The notes under the pieces: model-generated
Told to the model about the DNA's origin: nothing
The model's input: the letters and a program-made list of their open reading frames with translations, nothing else
The model's database searches: none
Shown here: positions 59,404 through 64,000 of the stretch, piece after piece
How the letters are laid out: every line of letters starts with the position of its first letter
How positions within the stretch are numbered: position 1 is the stretch's first letter
NCBI GenBank assembly: GCA_943368475.1
Contig: CALRLF020000009.1
Coordinates: forward strand, 18,866-82,865
Source: UBA1930 sp943368475
GTDB lineage: Bacteria; Bacteroidota; Bacteroidia; Chitinophagales; Chitinophagaceae
Direction: 5' to 3'
Length of the DNA stretch: 64,000 nt
Program-made: the position numbers and the translations under genes

Positions 59404-60279
59404 ATGTTGTATTCGATGACAGGCTATGGCCGTGCAGAACAAACCATTGGCGATAAGACTTTTTTAATTGAATTGAAATCTTTAAACGGTAAACAGTTCG
59501 ATTTGCGTTTGTTTTTGCCAGCCTTACTAAAGCCCTATGAATTTGAAGTAAGAAATCAACTAAATGAAGGTTTAGAAAGAGGTAGTGTAGAATGTATCAT
59601 TAATATTAAACAAAATGGTGCAAGTAAACCGGTAACTATTAATACTGATTTACTGAAAGCTTATTATACAAGTGTTGCAGAAATTGCTAAAGAATTAAAT
59701 GCCGATGTAGATCAACTATTATCTGCTGTATTACGTTTACCAGAAGTGGTGGTAAACTCTACTGAAATGCTGAAAGAAAACGAATGGAAAGAGTTTTCTA
59801 AATTATTAGAAAGTGCCATTTACGATTTAAATGAACATAGAAAAGATGAAGGCAAAAGTTCAGAAGCAGATATGTTGCAACGTTTGGCAAGTATTGAAGA
59901 ACAACAAGCTATTATTAAAGAATTGGCTCCTTTGCGTAGAGATAAAATAAGAGAAGGTTTACAAAAAGTATTAACCGAACATGTAGGCAAAGAAAATTAC
60001 GACCCCAACCGTTTAGAACAAGAGTTGATTTATTATATCGAAAAAATTGACATTAGTGAAGAGCAGGTTCGCCTAAAAAATCATTGCGATTATTTCCGTT
60101 CAATGTTAGAAGAGAAGGGCAAAAGCAAAGGGAAAAAATTGTCCTTTATTTTGCAGGAATTTGGTCGTGAAATTAATACTACAGGGAGTAAAGCCAATAA
60201 TGCTGATATTCAAAAGTGTGTGGTAATTATGAAAGACGAATTAGAAAAAATGAAAGAACAAGTGTTGAATGTTTTATAA
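59404..60279 (+). CDS. yicC: YicC family endoribonuclease
   Basis: The product is 291 residues from ATG 59404 (MLYSMTGYGRAEQ); an in-frame ATG at 59371 would precede the conserved MTGYGR start by an unlikely extension. It has the YicC N-domain (SLNGKQFDLRLFLPALLKPYEFEVRNQL) and the C-terminal DUF1732 segment (RLEQELIYYIEKIDISEEQVRLKNHCDYF, GKKLSFILQEFGREINTTGSKANNADI). The E. coli homologue is a stress-linked endoribonuclease. All conserved regions are present. It lies upstream of gldH. Confidence 0.94.
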   Translation: MLYSMTGYGRAEQTIGDKTFLIELKSLNGKQFDLRLFLPALLKPYEFEVRNQLNEGLERGSVECIINIKQNGASKPVTINTDLLKAYYTSVAEIAKELNADVDQLLSAVLRLPEVVVNSTEMLKENEWKEFSKLLESAIYDLNEHRKDEGKSSEADMLQRLASIEEQQAIIKELAPLRRDKIREGLQKVLTEHVGKENYDPNRLEQELIYYIEKIDISEEQVRLKNHCDYFRSMLEEKGKSKGKKLSFILQEFGREINTTGSKANNADIQKCVVIMKDELEKMKEQVLNVL

Positions 60280-60326
60280 ACTTACCTAATTCAATAATCT
60301 ATAATTCATTCGTTAAATTTAATTTT

Positions 60327-60785
60327 GTGAAACGTTTTTTTTCTATTCTTTTTATTGCATTTGCTTTTGCATCTTGCACAACATTGGATGTTTTTGAAAA
60401 AACAAAAGCTTTTACCAAACACGAGTGGGCTGCAAACGATAAACCCACTTGTACATTTGAAATAAAAGATACAACAGCCAAATACAACCTGTTCCTCGTA
60501 TTGCGTCATGAAGATGCTTACAAGTATAAAAATATTTGGTTAGATATTACTATGCAGTCTGCTGATTCTAGCATTCATGTAAAAAGAGATTTTACCTTAT
60601 CAGATAACACCAAATGGTTGGGTGTTGCTATGAGTGATATTATAGAACACAGAATTAAAGTAAATGCAGTGCCTATTCCACTAAAAAAAGGCAACTATAC
60701 TTTTACCTTGCAACAAGCCATGAGAGAAGACCCATTACCCTATATTTTAAATGCTGGTATTCGAATAGAAAAAGTTAAACCATGA
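60327..60785 (+). CDS. gldH: Gliding motility lipoprotein GldH
   Basis: The product is 152 residues from GTG 60327 (VKRFFSILFIAFAFASC); the frame is open further upstream into yicC, but only this start gives a lipoprotein signal with lipobox FASC. The mature part (TTLDVFEKTKAFTKHEWAANDKPTCTFEI, YNLFLVLRHEDAYKYKNIWLDI, MREDPLPYILNAGIRIEK) matches GldH, needed for gliding or T9SS function in Bacteroidota. It overlaps the histidine kinase start by 4 bp (ATGA). Together with T9SS cargo in this window it supports an active type IX system. Confidence 0.9.
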   Translation: MKRFFSILFIAFAFASCTTLDVFEKTKAFTKHEWAANDKPTCTFEIKDTTAKYNLFLVLRHEDAYKYKNIWLDITMQSADSSIHVKRDFTLSDNTKWLGVAMSDIIEHRIKVNAVPIPLKKGNYTFTLQQAMREDPLPYILNAGIRIEKVKP

Positions 60786-61768
60786 TAACTTCTGTAAAAA
60801 GGAGATTTGTTTTTATCACAGTAGTGTACTGGGTATTGCTCTTGTACATGATAGCAGCATTGGTTTGGTGGTTTGTGGCTTTGAATAATCAAAATGCCGA
60901 CATGGCTGCGTTTAGATTGGCAGACATTAATAAAGATGACCCTCAATACATTGTTAAGGTCGAAAAAATAAACAACGCCCAAAAGCGTAAAACAGCACAG
61001 TATATTGGCGAGGGCTCTACTTTCTTGGCACTTATTTTAATAGGTGCAGTATTTATTTACAGGGCAACGCGTAAACAAATAAAGCTATCTACCCAGCAGC
61101 AAAATTTTATGATGGCAGTTACACACGAACTGAAAACACCCATTGCCATTACACAACTTAACTTAGAAACCTTACAAAAAAGAAAGCTGCAAGAAGATAA
61201 GCAGCAAAAATTAATTAGCAACACTTTACAAGAAGCCAATCGATTAAATAGCTTATGCAATAATATTTTATTGGCAGCCCAACTAGATGGTGGAGCCTAT
61301 AATAGCAGTAAACAAGAAATTAACCTGAGTGATTTAATTGAAGGTTGTGTAGAAAGTTTTACCAATCGTTTTCCAAATGGTAAAATAACTGCTTCAGTTG
61401 ATGAAAGATTGTATATAACAGGAGAGCATTTACTAATACAAATGCTGGTGAATAATCTTATTGAAAATGCCATTAAATATGCCCCTAAAACAGCACCCAT
61501 AAATATTTCATTACACCAACAAAATAATAAAGCGATACTAAAAGTTACTGATGAGGGCTTTGGTATTAGCAATGAGGAAAAGAAAAGAATTTTCGATAAG
61601 TTTTATAGATCTGGAAATGAAAATACACGTTCAGCAAAAGGAACAGGACTGGGCTTGTACTTATGTAAAAAAATTGTTGAAGACCACAATGGCTACATTA
61701 CTGTGACAGATAATTTACCACAGGGCAGTATTTTTACAGTTACATTTACACTACAACATGAGCGATAA
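60782..61768 (+). CDS. Sensor histidine kinase
   Basis: The 328-residue protein has two transmembrane helices (about 12-34 and 78-96) around a short periplasmic segment of about 43 residues. A HisKA domain with phosphorylatable His in MAVTHELKTPIAITQLN and a HATPase_c domain (NLIENAIKYAPKT, DEGFGISNEEKKRIFDKFYR, GTGLGLYLCKKIVEDHNG) follow. The small extracytoplasmic region suggests sensing of membrane state or a partner protein. It overlaps both gldH (4 bp) and the response-regulator gene (11 bp). Confidence 0.94.
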   Translation: MITSVKRRFVFITVVYWVLLLYMIAALVWWFVALNNQNADMAAFRLADINKDDPQYIVKVEKINNAQKRKTAQYIGEGSTFLALILIGAVFIYRATRKQIKLSTQQQNFMMAVTHELKTPIAITQLNLETLQKRKLQEDKQQKLISNTLQEANRLNSLCNNILLAAQLDGGAYNSSKQEINLSDLIEGCVESFTNRFPNGKITASVDERLYITGEHLLIQMLVNNLIENAIKYAPKTAPINISLHQQNNKAILKVTDEGFGISNEEKKRIFDKFYRSGNENTRSAKGTGLGLYLCKKIVEDHNGYITVTDNLPQGSIFTVTFTLQHER

Positions 61769-62462
61769 TAAAGCAAATATTTTATTGGTGGAAGATGAAG
61801 AAAATCTTCACGAACCACTTAAGCTAAACCTTGAAATGGAAGGCTACACAGTTACCAGTGCATACGATGGTACAGAAGCTTTAAAAGCCATTGCCAATGA
61901 ATATTTTGACTTGATTATTCTTGATGTTATGCTACCAGAAGTAGATGGAATTACTGTTGCTGAAACTGTAAGAATTAATAACAATGATGTTCCTATTTTA
62001 ATGTTAAGTGCAAAAAATGCCAGTGCCGATAGAGTTTTAGGCTTAAAAAAAGGAGCAGATGATTATTTAACCAAACCTTTCAATTTAGAAGAACTATTAT
62101 TAAGAGTAGAAAAACTGATTAATAAAAACAAGAAACTAAACGAAAAAGAAAGCATTGGCGATACCTATAGTTTTGGTAATAATTTGGTAGATTTTAAAGC
62201 CCAGGATGCAATTACTTATGATGGCAAAAAAGTTGAACTCAGTAAAAAAGAAGCACAACTTTTAAAATTATTGTTCGAGAATAAAAATGAAGTAGTAACC
62301 CGAGAAAAAATTTTACAAGTTGTTTGGGGTTACAATGTTTATCCAACTACAAGGACCATCGATAATTTTATTCTCAACTTTCGTAAATATTTTGAGGAAG
62401 ATAGTCGTAACCCAAAATACTTTCATAGTGTAAGAGGTGTTGGGTACAAATACTCTATTTAA
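61758..62462 (+). CDS. OmpR-type response regulator
   Basis: The 234-residue protein has a receiver domain with acidic pocket VEDEEN, the phosphoacceptor Asp in LIILDVMLPEVDG and Lys in YLTKPFN. A winged-helix trans_reg_C domain follows (VELSKKEAQLLKLLFENKNEVVTREKILQVVWG... SVRGVGYKYSI). It is cognate to the histidine kinase with which it overlaps by 11 bp. The target genes are not evident in the window. Confidence 0.95.
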   Translation: MSDNKANILLVEDEENLHEPLKLNLEMEGYTVTSAYDGTEALKAIANEYFDLIILDVMLPEVDGITVAETVRINNNDVPILMLSAKNASADRVLGLKKGADDYLTKPFNLEELLLRVEKLINKNKKLNEKESIGDTYSFGNNLVDFKAQDAITYDGKKVELSKKEAQLLKLLFENKNEVVTREKILQVVWGYNVYPTTRTIDNFILNFRKYFEEDSRNPKYFHSVRGVGYKYSI

Positions 62463-62490
62463 CCTGTATATTAACTTGCGTCAGTGTGTA

Positions 62491-63114
62491 TTAAAATCCA
62501 TACTTTTTCCATAGCTCTGGCATTGGTAATTCAAAAGAAAGTAATTCTTTAGAAGTTGGATGTGCAAACTCCAAACAATACGATTGTAAAAAAATACTAC
62601 CATCGGGTGTAGAACGTTTATAACCATATTTTACATCGCCAACAATAGGGCTACCAATGGCTGTTAGTTGTGCCCTTATTTGATGAAACCTGCCGGTAAG
62701 CAATTCAATATTCAACAAATGATATTTTAGAGAAGATTGTACCAATACATAATTCAGTTGTGCTTTTTTACTATGGGCAACTTCTTTTGTAAAAGCTTTT
62801 GATTTGTTATGAGTACCATCTTTTAATAACCAATGTATTAATTGAGTACTCTCCACATTGGGTTTATTTGCAACAATTGCTCTGTACAATTTTTTTATCT
62901 TGTGTTGGGCAAAAGCATCATTCAGTAATGCTAAAGATTGTTTATTTTTTGCCAACAATAATAATCCACTTACTCGTTGATCTAAACGATGTGCAGGTAT
63001 CCATCCTTTAGCTGTTAGTTCATTAGCAGTATTTTTAGTATCAGGCTGAGATGCTATGCCAGATGGCTTATTGATAACTACTAAATCAGCGTCTTCGTAA
63101 ATTATTTCAATCAA
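62491..63114 (-). CDS. RluA family pseudouridine synthase
   Basis: The 207-residue catalytic domain lacks an S4 domain. It contains PSGIASQPD, the active-site motif AHRLDQRVSGLLLLAKN with the catalytic Asp, the RAIVANKP segment and TGRFHQIRAQL. The short form without S4 resembles RluA/TruC-like enzymes that modify tRNA or 23S rRNA; the target cannot be fixed from sequence alone. It is convergent with the response-regulator gene. Confidence 0.92.
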   Translation of the reverse strand: MIEIIYEDADLVVINKPSGIASQPDTKNTANELTAKGWIPAHRLDQRVSGLLLLAKNKQSLALLNDAFAQHKIKKLYRAIVANKPNVESTQLIHWLLKDGTHNKSKAFTKEVAHSKKAQLNYVLVQSSLKYHLLNIELLTGRFHQIRAQLTAIGSPIVGDVKYGYKRSTPDGSIFLQSYCLEFAHPTSKELLSFELPMPELWKKYGF

Positions 63115-63172
63115 AATATTTGAAATTAAAGTTGTGTAAAGAAAATTCAGGGGGTAATCTTAAGCTATAATT

Positions 63173-63943
63173 TTACACCAATTGTTTATATATGTGTTGT
63201 ATAATTTCAGCAGCATATTTGCTGGCAATAGTTTGTATAAACAAAGGGAAATCAATAGGCGATTGTTCATTGGCTACATCCGAAATGGTTCTAATAATTA
63301 CAAAAGGAATTGCATGTTCATAACAAACTTGTGCAACAGCTGCACCTTCCATTTCAACACATAATACGGTTGGTAAAAGTTGTTGTACTTTTTCTTTTGG
63401 GGCATGTGTAGCAAAAAATTGGTCGCCACTAGCAATATCGCCAACAAACAACTTCGAATTGGTAATGTCGAATTTCAATAACTCATTTTTTCCAATTATT
63501 TGTTGTAACAACTCTTTTTGTAATATTATTTCAATCGATGTTTTTGCAATTGAATGTAGCGTTTCATCACTATCAAAAAAGGTTTTACTCAGTAGTGGAA
63601 TTTCAAATTGTTGCATCAATGGTCTAGCATCCATATCATGCTGAATTAATCTTTTGCCAAGCACAATATCACCTATACAAATATTGTTGGCAATGCCGCC
63701 AGCAACACCAGTAAATATTATGTCAGTAACATTAAAATGGTTGATTAATGTAGAAACAGTAGTTGCAGCAGCCACCTTACCCCAACGTGAAAAAACAACA
63801 ACAGTTGCAATACCAGTTATAAAACCCGAATAATAAGTCCGTTGTCCAATAACTGTGCTAGTTGTATTGTTAAGTAAATGAACAATGGAATTTATTTCTT
63901 CCGGCATGGCACCCATAACTCCAATAATACGCTGTTGTGGCAT
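63173..63943 (-). CDS. mtnN: 5'-methylthioadenosine/S-adenosylhomocysteine nucleosidase
   Basis: The 256-residue PNP/UDP-family nucleosidase has IGVMGAMPEEINSI (the MTAN start with catalytic Glu), FTGVAGGIANNICIGDIVLG, VEMEGAAVAQVCYEH and the late RTISDVAN with catalytic Asp. These are the classic MTA/SAH nucleosidase motifs. An insertion around residues 130-165 makes it about 25 residues longer than E. coli Pfs. It hydrolyses MTA and SAH, recycling products of SAM-dependent reactions such as those of the MetH cycle and the SET enzymes. Confidence 0.93.
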   Translation of the reverse strand: MPQQRIIGVMGAMPEEINSIVHLLNNTTSTVIGQRTYYSGFITGIATVVVFSRWGKVAAATTVSTLINHFNVTDIIFTGVAGGIANNICIGDIVLGKRLIQHDMDARPLMQQFEIPLLSKTFFDSDETLHSIAKTSIEIILQKELLQQIIGKNELLKFDITNSKLFVGDIASGDQFFATHAPKEKVQQLLPTVLCVEMEGAAVAQVCYEHAIPFVIIRTISDVANEQSPIDFPLFIQTIASKYAAEIIQHIYKQLV

Positions 63944-64000
63944 TTAATAAGGTTGATTGTTTGTTTGCAATTTCAACAGAAATGAACAGGTTGCCAAATG

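Overview
The window comes from an AT-rich member of the Bacteroidota, most likely the Chitinophagaceae (order Chitinophagales); this placement is inferred from gene content only. Supporting signs are a SusC/SusD/SusE-type starch system, type IX secretion (T9SS) C-terminal sorting domains, the gliding lipoprotein GldH, a methionine synthase split into two genes, HxlR regulators, promoters of the Bacteroidetes TTTG-N19-TAnnTTTG type and no clear Shine-Dalgarno sequences. No rRNA, tRNA, CRISPR array, insertion sequence or prophage was recognised.

Layout. 1-1.1 kb: end of a YceI-like gene and a DUF5777 beta-barrel. 1.2-6.8 kb: a six-gene minus-strand operon (two quinone-oxidoreductase-like MDRs, two alpha/beta hydrolases, a DUF4345-like membrane protein, an SDR) divergent from an HxlR regulator, with two identical-armed palindromes over the promoter. 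7.2-11.5 kb: split metH with a GxxExxY gene between the halves, itself flanked by 46-bp direct repeats. 11.6-16.5 kb: a small secreted protein, a large T9SS cargo protein, an orphan ParA and an esterase. 16.6-19.7 kb: a CarboxypepD_reg-like protein whose signal peptide begins with ATA, then a minus-strand HxlR-PnuC-Tag-NadR-like NAD salvage operon, with dispersed repeats inside the kinase and at the end of pnuC. 19.8-23.1 kb: a secreted DJ-1/PfpI-alpha/beta-hydrolase fusion broken by a one-base frameshift, DUF481, an F420-type reductase and OsmC. 23.2-30.9 kb: small and hypothetical secreted proteins, a SET / ATP-grasp / ATP-grasp-SET cluster, an ABC exporter membrane domain without ATPase, a SpoIIAA-like protein and TspO. 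31.2-34.3 kb: a hypothetical protein, a candidate small RNA, asd and a TPR-like protein. 34.4-41.6 kb: a sugar locus (LacI, TonB receptor, a six-hairpin glycosidase fused to a P-loop kinase, an SLC45-like transporter). 41.6-48.4 kb: DUF2461, YceI, beta-barrel, YceI, a NUMOD4-HNH-HTH protein and ligA. 48.5-59.3 kb: a starch locus (Nudix-fold regulator, secreted GH13 amylase, SusC, SusD, two SusE/F-like lipoproteins). 59.4-64 kb: yicC, gldH, a two-component system, an RluA-type synthase and an MTA/SAH nucleosidase.

The best candidate for an undescribed system is the SET/ATP-grasp cluster at 25.4-28.4 kb, possibly with the ATPase-less ABC protein that follows. Also notable are the glycosidase-kinase fusion (38.4-40.2 kb), a three-site palindromic regulon around the Nudix-like starch regulator, and several places where short dispersed repeats have entered or truncated coding sequence.
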